Of a stretch of DNA of 64,000 nt, positions 52,355 to 61,479 are shown piece by piece; the first letter of the stretch is position 1; each line of letters opens with the position of its first letter. Source of the DNA: Bacillota bacterium (GTDB lineage: Bacteria > Bacillota > Clostridia > TANB77 > CAG-465). Under the pieces are notes generated by a model. That model saw nothing but the letters and a program-made list of their open reading frames with translations. It was not told where the DNA came from and did no database searches. Where the stretch lies: assembly GCA_023460515.1 (NCBI GenBank), contig JAEWPS010000045.1, positions 62,001-126,000 of the forward strand, given 5' to 3'. Both the position numbers and the translations under genes were made by a program.

Positions 52355-52981
52355 GTGGAAACATATAATTTAAGTAATTTAGTAAAAATAGGTGGTATTG
52401 TTACAACTGATTTAGAATTTAGTCATGAAATATATGATGAAAAATTTTATAAATTATATATAGAGGTTGAAAGACTTAGTGATTTAACGGATACATTACC
52501 AATTATACTTTCAGAAAGAGTATTTGATGTAAGTGGTGTAAAGATTGGTATGCCAGTTATAATTGAAGGTCAATTTAGATCTTATAATGAACTAGGAGAT
52601 ATAAAAAGTAAATTAGTGTTATCAATATTTGCAAAAGATTTTAAAATAGCCGAAAAAGAAGAAGTTAGTAAATTAAATGATATTACACTAGAAGGTTTCA
52701 TATGTAAGAAACCAATATATAGAAAAACACCATTAGGTAGAGAGATATCTGATGTTCTGCTTGCGGTAAATAGATCATATAAAAAGTCGGATTATATTCC
52801 ATGTATATTATGGGGTAGAAATGCAAAATATTCTGAGATGTTAGATATAGGAACAAAAGTAAAATTGTCTGGAAGAATACAAGCAAGAACATATGATAAA
52901 AAGCAAGACGATGGAACAAGTATAAAACATGTAGCGTATGAAGTTTCCGTTTCGAAATTTGCATTATATGAAGAAGAATAA
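52355..52981 (+). CDS. tandem OB-fold single-stranded DNA-binding-like protein
   Basis: 208 residues, GTG start after AAAGGAGGA. Residues 1-105 and 106-205 are two similar SSB/PriB-type OB domains; the second has ITLEGFICKKPIYRKTPLGRE and VKLSGRIQARTYDKKQDDG, typical of primosome or SSB proteins. There is no acidic C-terminal SSB tail apart from the final EEE. It is not the replicative Ssb, which is a single OB domain with an acidic tail. Own promoter with a palindrome next to it. Confidence 0.82.
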   Translation: METYNLSNLVKIGGIVTTDLEFSHEIYDEKFYKLYIEVERLSDLTDTLPIILSERVFDVSGVKIGMPVIIEGQFRSYNELGDIKSKLVLSIFAKDFKIAEKEEVSKLNDITLEGFICKKPIYRKTPLGREISDVLLAVNRSYKKSDYIPCILWGRNAKYSEMLDIGTKVKLSGRIQARTYDKKQDDGTSIKHVAYEVSVSKFALYEEE

Positions 52982-52988
52982 GAATATA

Positions 52989-53032
52989 GTATAAAAAATA
53001 AGCGAGTAAAAATACTCGTTTATTTTTTATAC
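52989..53032. terminator. bidirectional terminator
   Basis: A 20-bp stem with one G-U pair (GTATAAAAAATAA-CGAGTA and complement). It overlaps the end of the minus-strand peptidase gene. Confidence 0.9.
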
Positions 53033-53523
53033 ATTACAGATAATGGATCAATTGATTTTCCACTATCTGTATATAAACTAAAATGTAAATGCGAACCTGT
53101 AGTGTTTCCGTTAAAATTACCGTTTGAAAGTATTTTCGGACCAACATATCCAATAATCTGATTTCTATACACATTATCTCCAATATTTACTAAATAATTT
53201 TCAGATAAATGTCCATATAATGATTTGTATGCATTACAGTGCATTATTATAATATAATTTCCATAGCCATGTATATCAAAACCAGCATATTTTACTATTC
53301 CGTTTTCAATAGAATGTACGGGAGTACCGTTAGGAGAAGGTATATCAATTCCATTATGAAAATTATATTTTCCAAATAGTTCTCTTACACCATAATAGGA
53401 TGAAATTAGATCATTGTTTTTAATTGGAAAATAATATTGATTATAATTTGAAACTGAGAAAGAAAAAATAAATGACACGGTAGCAGATAAAATTATTAAA
53501 TAAACATAGAATTTTTTAAACAT
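53020..53523 (-). CDS. M23 family metallopeptidase
   Basis: 167 residues. N-terminal signal-anchor (about 4-24). The LytM/M23 domain has HNGIDIPSPNGTPVHSI (His and Asp zinc ligands) and SHLHFSLY near the end, plus the LYGHLSE motif. It cuts peptide cross-links in peptidoglycan. Shorter than SpoIIQ and without its other features, so it is a general murein hydrolase. It stands between an SSB-like gene and the T4SS-like cluster, where a wall hydrolase may be needed. Confidence 0.88.
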   Translation of the reverse strand: MFKKFYVYLIILSATVSFIFSFSVSNYNQYYFPIKNNDLISSYYGVRELFGKYNFHNGIDIPSPNGTPVHSIENGIVKYAGFDIHGYGNYIIIMHCNAYKSLYGHLSENYLVNIGDNVYRNQIIGYVGPKILSNGNFNGNTTGSHLHFSLYTDSGKSIDPLSVMYKK

Positions 53524-53672
53524 GAAATCACCAGTTAGTATTATATAGTTTTATTTATATATAGTAAAGTATTCGGATATCAATAATTATAGCGAAATAT
53601 TACATAATTATTACAAAAGATATGCTGTAAATATGAAAATTAATCTTTTTTCTAGTTTTTGTATTAAAACTA

Positions 53673-53700
53673 TTGCTTTTTATAAAATATTTGATATAAT
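53673..53700 (+). promoter_or_regulatory. sigma-A promoter of the pilin pair
   Basis: TTGCTT (53673-53678), 16 nt, TATAAT (53695-53700). Confidence 0.55.
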
Positions 53701-53728
53701 TTATTTATAAGTTTAAGGAGGAATTTTT

Positions 53729-54079
53729 ATGAAAAAGTTTACTAAAATCTTTTTAAGAATCATGCCTATAGTTCTTGTAGTTGCAATAATAATTGGGAAC
53801 GTATATGGAATAGCGGTAGTAGACCCAGGTACAGGTAGTGGAAGTAGTTCAGTTAAATCACTTGCAAATAATATATGGGGAACAATAGTAACATTAGTAC
53901 AAATTTTAGCTATAGCAGCAATAGTAATTGCTGGTGTAAGATATATGTTTGCATCTGCAGATTCTAAAGCAGATATAAAGAAACAAACAGTAATACTTAT
54001 AGCTGGTGCTGTATTAGTATTTGCAGCAGTTCCAATTGCTAATTTAGTAGCAAATGCAGCAAACGAAATAATTAAGTAG
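53729..54079 (+). CDS. VirB2/TrbC-like pilin
   Basis: 116 residues. A signal peptide (1-28) is followed by a short Gly/Ser-rich mature start (DPGTGSGSSS) and two hydrophobic helices (about 48-72 and 84-108) with the loop YMFASADSKADIKK between them. This is VirB2 architecture. The same loop sequence recurs in the next gene. Its own promoter and a partial terminator after it (54107-54143) would give more pilin than downstream products. Confidence 0.8.
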   Translation: MKKFTKIFLRIMPIVLVVAIIIGNVYGIAVVDPGTGSGSSSVKSLANNIWGTIVTLVQILAIAAIVIAGVRYMFASADSKADIKKQTVILIAGAVLVFAAVPIANLVANAANEIIK

Positions 54080-54106
54080 TAGAAGTCATAAGTGAAATAA
54101 CATTTT

Positions 54107-54143
54107 AAAATATTACAGGGCTTTGTTCTTGTAATATTTTTTA
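54107..54143 (+). terminator. attenuator-type terminator between the pilin genes
   Basis: AAAATATTACA (54107-54117) pairs with TGTAATATTTT (54130-54140), followed by T. It lies right before the ribosome site of the next gene, so read-through must occur or the site lies after the hairpin. Confidence 0.7.
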
Positions 54144-54156
54144 TTAGGAGGTCAAA

Positions 54157-54822
54157 ATGAAATACATAAAATTATTGATGTGTATTATGATTATTTTTAG
54201 TATTACAATCAACCTTAACAGTCTATTTGCAGCGCAAGCTCAAGGTGGTGGTGGTGGTACCACTCCAGGCGGAAATTTTTTACAAGATATACTAAATCAA
54301 GGGAAAAATTTTTTCAATCCTAACAGTGGAAATCAACAGGGTAATATAGGAAATGTTTTAAAGGATGTTGTAAATAATAGTATAAAACCAATAATTGAAG
54401 CAATAGGTAATTTTATATTCTTCACTGTTGCGGCTTTTCTTGGATTAAAATATATTTGGTCTGGAGTAGAGGGAAAGTCACAAGTTAAAGGAACTTTGCC
54501 AACTTTTGTTGTAGCAGCTTCTGTATTTTATTTGGCAGATACTGTATATTCATTTACTTCTGGCGTATTTATTGAGGCAATGGGTGGAACTACTTATGAA
54601 TCTATCCAAAACAATTTATGGGCTAATATATCTATAGTAGTTAATATTTTTGCTATTGCTGGTATAGTTGCTTTGGGTATAAAATATATGTTTGCATCTG
54701 CGGATACAAAAGCAGATATTAAAAAAGATATGGTTCCGGTGGCAATTGGATTAGTATTTATATATGCAATGAGTAGCGTTCTTAAGTTTTTAGCAAGTGC
54801 AGGAGCAGATATTTTACCATAG
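54157..54822 (+). CDS. tandem (double) VirB2/TrbC-like pilin
   Basis: 221 residues. Signal peptide (1-27), a Gly/Asn-rich spacer (about 28-70), then two pilin-like units: helices at about 80-100 and 110-130, and at about 153-175 and 185-210. The second unit carries GIKYMFASADTKADIKKDM, almost the same as the loop in the previous gene. It is a fusion of two pilin domains in one chain, the first of which has diverged. A terminator follows. Confidence 0.75.
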   Translation: MKYIKLLMCIMIIFSITINLNSLFAAQAQGGGGGTTPGGNFLQDILNQGKNFFNPNSGNQQGNIGNVLKDVVNNSIKPIIEAIGNFIFFTVAAFLGLKYIWSGVEGKSQVKGTLPTFVVAASVFYLADTVYSFTSGVFIEAMGGTTYESIQNNLWANISIVVNIFAIAGIVALGIKYMFASADTKADIKKDMVPVAIGLVFIYAMSSVLKFLASAGADILP

Positions 54823-54839
54823 TTATATAATAAATTAGA

Positions 54840-54877
54840 AGAAGTATTAATTTTTACAATTAATACTTCTTTGTTTT
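54840..54877 (+). terminator. terminator of the pilin unit
   Basis: AGAAGTATTAATT pairs with AATTAATACTTCT, followed by TTGTTTT. Confidence 0.8.
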
Positions 54878-54969
54878 GTATAATATATTCATTATTATTA
54901 CATTAATATTACAAAATCATGATATGGGTATTTATTTATAAAAAATTATCGTTATTTATTAAATTTATA

Positions 54970-54998
54970 TTGAAATTATAACAGTTTCGTGATAAAAT
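54970..54998 (+). promoter_or_regulatory. sigma-A promoter of the secretion core operon
   Basis: TTGAAA (54970-54975), 17 nt, TAAAAT (54993-54998). Between 54878 and 54969 nothing was recognised. Confidence 0.5.
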
Positions 54999-55036
54999 TA
55001 GTCTAATTAAGTACTAATGAAAAGGGAGGTTGTTTT

Positions 55037-55378
55037 ATGGGAAGAACGTATACAGTTCCTAGAAATGTTAAGGGCGAATCAAGATTTTTATATATATTTA
55101 GTATGAAATCTTTATTTACGACAATTCTTGGAGCGGCAGTAGGATTTATATTCTCATTTATTTTTTCTATTTTTGGTTTAACATCAATTGGTTGGATTTT
55201 AATTGCAGCATTTGCAGTAGTTGGATTTGGTATTGGAACTTTAACTATACCAGATTCTAAAATTGTCGGTAATTTAAGAAAAGCTGGTGGCGAGCAGGTA
55301 GCTGGAATTTTACTGAGAACAATCACTTTTTCTAGGAAGAAAAAGATATATGTATATAGAAATGGAGGAAATAAATAA
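55037..55378 (+). CDS. PrgI/VirB3-like T4SS protein
   Basis: 113 residues. A short N-terminal YTVPRNVKGE stretch, two close membrane helices (about 26-70), and a basic C-terminal part. Size, topology and position before a VirB4-type gene match PrgI/VirB3. The next gene begins in overlap with its stop (ATAATG). Confidence 0.72.
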   Translation: MGRTYTVPRNVKGESRFLYIFSMKSLFTTILGAAVGFIFSFIFSIFGLTSIGWILIAAFAVVGFGIGTLTIPDSKIVGNLRKAGGEQVAGILLRTITFSRKKKIYVYRNGGNK

Positions 55379-56712
55379 TGGACATAACAGTAATAGGTTT
55401 AATAGTAATGGGTGTTTTTGGTATATTTTATGCTGTATTTACTTGGAAAGGGTCTGCAGATTCTAAAACAAAACATTCTGCAAATAGCAGTAAAATTACA
55501 CCAAATAAAACAGGTGATTTAAATAAAACAGCTAGCGTTAAGAAAAGCAACTTATCTGATGTACAAAGAAAAGATATGTTTAATTTTATAAATTTTGAAA
55601 AAATTATGGATGATATGATTTTACAAGAAAAAGGAAATAAGTATACAATGGTTATACAATGTAAAGGTATAAACTATGATCTTATGTCTGAAGTTGAGCA
55701 ACTTGCGGTTGAAGAAGGTTTTATAACTTTTTTAAATACTCTTAAATCCCCAATTCAATTATATGTTCAAGCTAGAACAATTGATTTGAAAACTAGTTTA
55801 AATATATACAAGTCAAAAGTTAATGAACTAAATCAAAAACTTGTAGATTCTGATGATAGAGTAAGAAAATTATCAGATAACATAAATACTAATGAAAATG
55901 AATTGAGAGAAGCAAATGTACAAAGAGAAAGAATGTTAAATATTTCTGAATACGCTCAAGATATAACTAGATACGTTGAAAGGTTAAGTTTAAATAAGCA
56001 TCTTTTACAAAGAAAATTCTATATAATATTATCTTATTATAAATCAGATGTTAATTCTACTGCTAATTTTTCACAAGAAGAAATACATGATATATGTTAT
56101 AGAGAATTATATACAAGAGCACAATCTATTATAGGTGGTTTGCAAGCTTGTTCAGTTTCTTCAAAAGTTCTAAACTCTAATGAACTTGCAGAGTTATTAT
56201 ATATATCTTATAACAGAGATGATGAAAAGTTACTAGATATAAAAACTGCTTTAGATTCAGGATTCTATAGAATGTATTCTACAACTAAAGATATTCAAGA
56301 TAAAAAAAGAGAATCAATGCAAAAAATAATTCAAGAAGAGGCTATGAGAAGAGTTGAAGATGCTATACGTCAAGCAATAGATAATGGAATAATCAAATCA
56401 AAGGATGAAACAGTTGAAGAGTTTGAAAATGAGGCAGATATAGCAGCTGTTAAAGTATTAGAAGATACTAATATTAAACCTGAAGATAAAAGAAAAATAC
56501 AAGAGATTATTGTTGAAAATCATAACAAAGGCGTTGAAGAAAGACAAAAAGTTAGAGAAGAAAAAAAAGCAGAAAGAAAAGAAAAGAAATTAGAAACAGA
56601 AAATAAAAAAACAGATGATAATAATGAAAAAGATAAACAAGAAGAAAAACCAGTTGAAAAAACAAACAGTGATACAAATATCATGGCAACATCTGAAGAT
56701 TCAATTGTTTAG
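55378..56712 (+). CDS. VirB4-N-terminal-like (TraC-like) membrane-anchored protein
   Basis: 444 residues. One N-terminal transmembrane helix (3-24), a polar linker, then a domain (about 60-330) with GNKYTMVIQCKGINYDLMS and LKSPIQLYVQARTIDL, reminiscent of the N-terminal half of VirB4/TraC-type ATPases. The C-terminal 110 residues are a lysine/glutamate-rich coiled coil. No P-loop is seen. The full ATPase is the next gene, so here the two VirB4 halves may be on separate polypeptides, or this is a dedicated partner. Confidence 0.6.
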   Translation: MDITVIGLIVMGVFGIFYAVFTWKGSADSKTKHSANSSKITPNKTGDLNKTASVKKSNLSDVQRKDMFNFINFEKIMDDMILQEKGNKYTMVIQCKGINYDLMSEVEQLAVEEGFITFLNTLKSPIQLYVQARTIDLKTSLNIYKSKVNELNQKLVDSDDRVRKLSDNINTNENELREANVQRERMLNISEYAQDITRYVERLSLNKHLLQRKFYIILSYYKSDVNSTANFSQEEIHDICYRELYTRAQSIIGGLQACSVSSKVLNSNELAELLYISYNRDDEKLLDIKTALDSGFYRMYSTTKDIQDKKRESMQKIIQEEAMRRVEDAIRQAIDNGIIKSKDETVEEFENEADIAAVKVLEDTNIKPEDKRKIQEIIVENHNKGVEERQKVREEKKAERKEKKLETENKKTDDNNEKDKQEEKPVEKTNSDTNIMATSEDSIV

Positions 56713-56724
56713 GGGGTATAGTAA

Positions 56725-58746
56725 ATGTTTGGATTAAATAATAAAAAAAGCGAAAAAAATGAACAAAAAACTGTAGCTACTACTAATCAGCCTACAGAAG
56801 AAAAATTGATAACTAATACAGATAATATGGAAAACAGTCTAGATATAAATAAATCTTCTTTAAAAGATTTAATAGCACCAGCGGGTATAGACGCAACACA
56901 TTTCGATTATCTTGAAATTTTTTCAAAGGTATCTAGATTTGCTAGAACGTTTTATGTTACAACACTTCCAAGACAGGCATCATTTCCATATTTTCTTGCG
57001 AACATTTATGAGTTTGGAGATATAAATACATCTGTGTACATATCACCAATATCTGAAACAACATCACAAAACGAACTAAACAAAACAATTGTTGAATTAC
57101 AGTCTGAAAGATATGTTGCAGATGATAGAGGAGATATAAATAGGTCATCAGTATTATCTACAAAACAAGCAGAAGCAGAAGCTTTAAGAGATCAAATTGC
57201 TGCAGGATATAATAAACTATTTGAAGCAACAATTGTTGCTACATTATTTGCATATAACAAAGAAGAATTAGATAAAGCATCTGAATTGTTAGCTATGGAA
57301 GCATCTAAAAGTATGGTGGGAATTAAAGCTACATGGGCACTACAAGAAGAAGGATTTAAAAGTAATTTACCGTTAAATGATAATAAATTAAATAGGAAAC
57401 ATACTTTCGATAGAGGTTCAATGGGTACAGTATTTCCATTCTTATCTTCAGATATTGGACATGAAGTTGGTGTCCCAATAGGAATAAATAAGCAAACAGG
57501 ATTACCATTATTATTTGATAATTTTCATCCTAGCTTAACTAACTATAACATGATTATATTTGGTAAATCTGGTTCTGGTAAATCTGTAACTATTAAAACT
57601 ATTATGGCTAGATCATCAGTTTTAATGGGAGTAGAAAATCTAGTTCTTGATGCTGAAGGTGAATATGTTGTAGTTGCAGAGGCATTAAATGGAATTAATA
57701 TAAATTTAAGTCCTAATAGTAGTACTGTAATAAATATATTTGATATAGAACCTGAAATTTCTAAAGATGAAATAACAGGAAAAGAAAGATTAGTACTTAA
57801 TGTAGAAAACAAAGTAGAAGACGTTACACAAGCATTACTTACTATGGCAAGAGGAGCAACAAGAAGTACAGAAGTTAATGAACTTACAAAACAAATAATA
57901 GCAGAAATAGTATCAAAGCTATATCGTAATGAAGGAATAACAAATGATGTTAATTCTTTATATATCGATGCTTCTGAACTTAGTGGTCTAAATAATTATG
58001 TTGGACTTACAAAGAAAAAAATGCCAACTATAAGTCAGTGGTATGATTTATTAGTTGAAATTTCTGAAGCAGATTCAAATGAAACATATGCATATCATTA
58101 TAATTATTTACTTAAGGTTATGAAACAATATTGTAGAAAATTTGATGGACAAATGGCATATTTTGATGGTCAATCAACTTTTGAATTAATGGATGGAAAT
58201 CAATTTATAAATATTAACATATCACAACTAGAAGAAAAATTTGCTAGACCTCTAGCACAACAAATATTACTTTCTTGGATTTGGGAAAAATATGTTAAGA
58301 AAAATAGTGAAGATAAGAAAAAAGCTAGAAGAAAAAGAGTGTTAGTCGATGAGGCGTGGATGCTTTTAGATTATCCCGAAGCAGTACAATTCTTAAATAC
58401 AATGGCAAGACGTGCTAGAAAAAGAAATGTTTCACTAGCTGTTGTATCACAGAAATTCCAAGATTTCTATGAAAAGAAAGAAGCACAAGCAGTTTTAACT
58501 TCGTCAGAAATAAAACTATTTTTATCACAAGATAAATCTGAAATTGAATACTTAAGAGAAGTTTTCAAATTGAGTGAAGGTGAGTCGGATTTCTTACTTA
58601 CATGCACAAGAGGAGAGGGACTTATACGTATAGGACAAGAATCTGCAGTTATATCTATTCAACCAACACAAAAAGAATTTGAGTTTGTTGAAACGAATGT
58701 AGCTAAAATTTTAGCAATGAAGGAACAAAAGAGATTAGATAATTAG
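56725..58746 (+). CDS. virB4: VirB4/TraC-type secretion ATPase
   Basis: 673 residues. After an N-terminal domain (about 45-230), the ATPase core has Walker A GKSGSGKS (280-287) and Walker B RKRVLVDEAWMLL with Asp542-Glu543. TMARRARKRNVSLAVVSQ and SEIEYLREVFKLSEGE are typical VirB4 segments near the C-terminus. VirB4 is the universal energiser of type IV secretion and conjugation machines. No coupling protein (VirD4) or relaxase is next to it. Confidence 0.92.
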   Translation: MFGLNNKKSEKNEQKTVATTNQPTEEKLITNTDNMENSLDINKSSLKDLIAPAGIDATHFDYLEIFSKVSRFARTFYVTTLPRQASFPYFLANIYEFGDINTSVYISPISETTSQNELNKTIVELQSERYVADDRGDINRSSVLSTKQAEAEALRDQIAAGYNKLFEATIVATLFAYNKEELDKASELLAMEASKSMVGIKATWALQEEGFKSNLPLNDNKLNRKHTFDRGSMGTVFPFLSSDIGHEVGVPIGINKQTGLPLLFDNFHPSLTNYNMIIFGKSGSGKSVTIKTIMARSSVLMGVENLVLDAEGEYVVVAEALNGININLSPNSSTVINIFDIEPEISKDEITGKERLVLNVENKVEDVTQALLTMARGATRSTEVNELTKQIIAEIVSKLYRNEGITNDVNSLYIDASELSGLNNYVGLTKKKMPTISQWYDLLVEISEADSNETYAYHYNYLLKVMKQYCRKFDGQMAYFDGQSTFELMDGNQFININISQLEEKFARPLAQQILLSWIWEKYVKKNSEDKKKARRKRVLVDEAWMLLDYPEAVQFLNTMARRARKRNVSLAVVSQKFQDFYEKKEAQAVLTSSEIKLFLSQDKSEIEYLREVFKLSEGESDFLLTCTRGEGLIRIGQESAVISIQPTQKEFEFVETNVAKILAMKEQKRLDN

Positions 58747-58761
58747 AAAAGGTGGTATAAA

Positions 58762-59736
58762 ATGAAGAAAAAATTATTTAAAAAATTAATATATATTACA
58801 TTTATATGCTTTGTCATAATATTTGTTTCTACAAATTCTGTATTTGCTGAGCTAAATCCAGAGAATATGCATGATAATACTGTATTGGACAGAATAAGTG
58901 GAATAATATCAACAATTTTAGGAATTGGTATGGGTGCATTAGGAGCTCCACTTATAAGTTTAGCTTTTATGTTACTTATGGTAATATTCTCGATTATGTA
59001 CTTTCTGTTTTCTCCGGTAGCTGGTGGTGGAGCCTTTCCATTTCCTGATCAGATAATATTTAATAAATTAGCTTTTTTTGATCCTAATTTTTTAAATCCA
59101 CCTGCTGTTGATGAATCACCTGTACATATATTACAAGGAGTAATATCTAATATGTATTATTCTTTTTACTTAGTAGCAGCAGCTATATTTTTGATAGCCA
59201 TTATGATTATATCTATTAAACTTGCAATATCTACTATAGCAAGTGATAAAGCACAATATAAAAAAGCACTTACAAATTGGGCTTTTGGTTTATTACTGTT
59301 ATTTATATTACCATTTTTAATGGCAGGTATTTTTAAATTAAATGAGACAATTGTAAATGGTGCATATAAGGCAATGGATTCTGCTAACGTTAAGTTTACA
59401 ATTTCATTAGCTAGCATAATAGGTGCCGGTGCTGGTGCTGTTACAGGTGGTGTAGGAACTTCGATTGTTAAAGCTGTAACTGGTGTATTAGACTTCTTTA
59501 CAGGAGGCAATGCAAGCGCCGCTGGTCCCGATGTTCCTGGATACGGAGGAATGATACTTAAATATATGGTTGATGCCGCCGGAGGGGACTTGGTTGGACT
59601 TGTAATTTCTGGAATTTTATTAGGACAAACGGCTGCCCTTATATTCCAATATACTAAAAGGTTGTTTTACTGTATAGTATTAGGAATGATTGCTCCTTTA
59701 ATAATAGCGGCAGATATAATTAAACAGGGCGTGTAG
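58762..59736 (+). CDS. VirB6/TrbL-like membrane protein, N-terminal part
   Basis: 324 residues. Signal peptide or first helix (1-28), then about six helices with a Gly/Ala-rich loop near 200-250. The last helix (FYCIVLGMIAPLIIAADII) is where full-length VirB6 proteins continue into the loop before FxxWxxxF. Here the gene stops and the next continues with exactly that motif. The two form a split VirB6 channel. Confidence 0.68.
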   Translation: MKKKLFKKLIYITFICFVIIFVSTNSVFAELNPENMHDNTVLDRISGIISTILGIGMGALGAPLISLAFMLLMVIFSIMYFLFSPVAGGGAFPFPDQIIFNKLAFFDPNFLNPPAVDESPVHILQGVISNMYYSFYLVAAAIFLIAIMIISIKLAISTIASDKAQYKKALTNWAFGLLLLFILPFLMAGIFKLNETIVNGAYKAMDSANVKFTISLASIIGAGAGAVTGGVGTSIVKAVTGVLDFFTGGNASAAGPDVPGYGGMILKYMVDAAGGDLVGLVISGILLGQTAALIFQYTKRLFYCIVLGMIAPLIIAADIIKQGV

Positions 59737-59752
59737 AGAGGAGAGATATTTG

Positions 59753-60922
59753 ATGAATAAAGGTAATTTTCCATTATTTAGTAATTGGCTTAAACAATTT
59801 GTTTCAACAGTATTTCTGCAAAGTTTTCACGCAGTATTTTTAATGTTTACTATGATTATGTTAAGTCAGATTCAAGGTAAATCAGGAAATATGAAAATAG
59901 ATGGAGTACTTGCTGTTGTTGCAATAGCATGTGCCATGGCTTTAATAAAATTTGAAAAAATGATAAAAAAATTATTTGGAATCGAAGATTCACCAGTAGG
60001 CAATACAGCTGGAGCTGGAGCTAAAATGTTTATGGGTGCAAAATCTGCTATAGATCTTGGTAAAACTGCTACTGGTGGATTTAAAAAATCTAGAGATGCA
60101 AATAAAAATTTAAAAGATATACAAGATAAGAGAAGAAGTAAACAAGACTCTTATGATAGATTATTTAACCCAGAAGAATATAATAAAAGAAATCCAAATA
60201 AGAAGGTACCTACCGCTGCATCTGCAAGAGCTGAAAGTATATATAATAGCGTTACTAGCGGTGGAACACAAAGTGGCGGAGGGGCTGGTCAAACTGCAGG
60301 ACAAGGTGGAGGAGAATATGGAACTCCAAGCAGTAGAGGTGACTTTAATAGAATGTTAGAACAAGAAAGAAGAAAAGAAGAGTTAGACGAGTTAGAAGGA
60401 CAAGAGATAAAAGCAAGAAAAGCAAAAAGAGCTGCAGGAATAGATAAATACTTAAACGCGGCAGGAACTTTAGCATCTGTTTCCGTTGGTTTAGGAGCTG
60501 CTGATGAATTGTCTGAATCTTTAACAATATCTAATTTAATAAATAAACCTTTAGATGTTATTACTGATAAATACTCTAATGGCGTTGCTGGAAGAGAAAT
60601 TTATAATGAGTCTAAAGAAAAATACATAAAAGAAAATGACGCATTAATTGCATCTGGAAAAGCACCTAAATTTGTTGATGATGATGGTAATCGTAATGAA
60701 GTGGAGAGAGCTTCTAAGGTATTAGAAAAATCTATTACAACTAGTATTAAGGATGGTCTTAAAGATTATGGAAGCACAGTAGTTAAAAATTCTCCAATTA
60801 AAATGACAGTTGATCAAGTAACTAAATTTCAAATAAATCATGAAGTTAAGGGAAATAAAAAAGATTTAGAAAAAATTCGTGAACTACAAAAGAGACAAGG
60901 TGGCAATGTAGAGAATATATAG
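59753..60922 (+). CDS. VirB6/TrbL-like membrane protein, C-terminal part with long cytosolic tail
   Basis: 389 residues from the ATG after GAGAGGAGAG; a TTG three nt upstream is less likely. Opens FSNWLKQFVSTVFLQSFHAV, the signature of the late VirB6 segment, then two hydrophobic helices (to about 75). The remaining 310 residues are hydrophilic, Lys/Gly-rich, with a GGG repeat segment and coiled-coil parts. It has its own ribosome site, so the split from the upstream gene is not an accident of one frameshift. Confidence 0.68.
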   Translation: MNKGNFPLFSNWLKQFVSTVFLQSFHAVFLMFTMIMLSQIQGKSGNMKIDGVLAVVAIACAMALIKFEKMIKKLFGIEDSPVGNTAGAGAKMFMGAKSAIDLGKTATGGFKKSRDANKNLKDIQDKRRSKQDSYDRLFNPEEYNKRNPNKKVPTAASARAESIYNSVTSGGTQSGGGAGQTAGQGGGEYGTPSSRGDFNRMLEQERRKEELDELEGQEIKARKAKRAAGIDKYLNAAGTLASVSVGLGAADELSESLTISNLINKPLDVITDKYSNGVAGREIYNESKEKYIKENDALIASGKAPKFVDDDGNRNEVERASKVLEKSITTSIKDGLKDYGSTVVKNSPIKMTVDQVTKFQINHEVKGNKKDLEKIRELQKRQGGNVENI

Positions 60923-60936
60923 TATGAGGTGATAAA

Positions 60937-61470
60937 ATGTTAGATAAAATAAAAAGTGGTTTGAATTTGTCAATTATATTTGTATTTATTATTGCGCTGA
61001 TATATTTTATTTTTATTTCAGTTGTAAATGTTTTTTCTCCATCAGGTAATAAATCAACAGATATTACACCAGAGAATATTAATATATATACATCTGAAAC
61101 TAAAATTGTTACTAGTTACACGACTTTTTTCAATGTTGAAACAATAGTTCAAAATATAATTATGAATTTAAATAAAGAAAATTATCAAGAAATCTATTCT
61201 ATTTTTTCTGTTCAAGCTAGACAAAATATAAGTAAAGACTATTTTATGAAAAATGTAGAAAAATATGTAAGTAATAATTTCAAATATAGTTTTGAAGAAG
61301 ATGTTGATGAGGTTGGATATAAAAATTATAATAACTTGAAAATGTTATATAGTATGGATAATAATGAATATATTGCTGTTGTAAAATCCAATAATACTTC
61401 AGGTGAATCCAAAATTGGAATCAAATTAATAAATAATAACGAGTATGCAGTTACTTACTTGGAATTATAA
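60937..61470 (+). CDS. single-pass membrane protein, VirB8-like candidate
   Basis: 177 residues. One helix (about 11-32), an extracellular NTF2-like-sized domain (about 60-175). VirB8 proteins have this layout, but sequence similarity is too low for certainty. 14 nt after the previous gene. Confidence 0.5.
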   Translation: MLDKIKSGLNLSIIFVFIIALIYFIFISVVNVFSPSGNKSTDITPENINIYTSETKIVTSYTTFFNVETIVQNIIMNLNKENYQEIYSIFSVQARQNISKDYFMKNVEKYVSNNFKYSFEEDVDEVGYKNYNNLKMLYSMDNNEYIAVVKSNNTSGESKIGIKLINNNEYAVTYLEL

Positions 61471-61479
61471 GGAGGAAAT

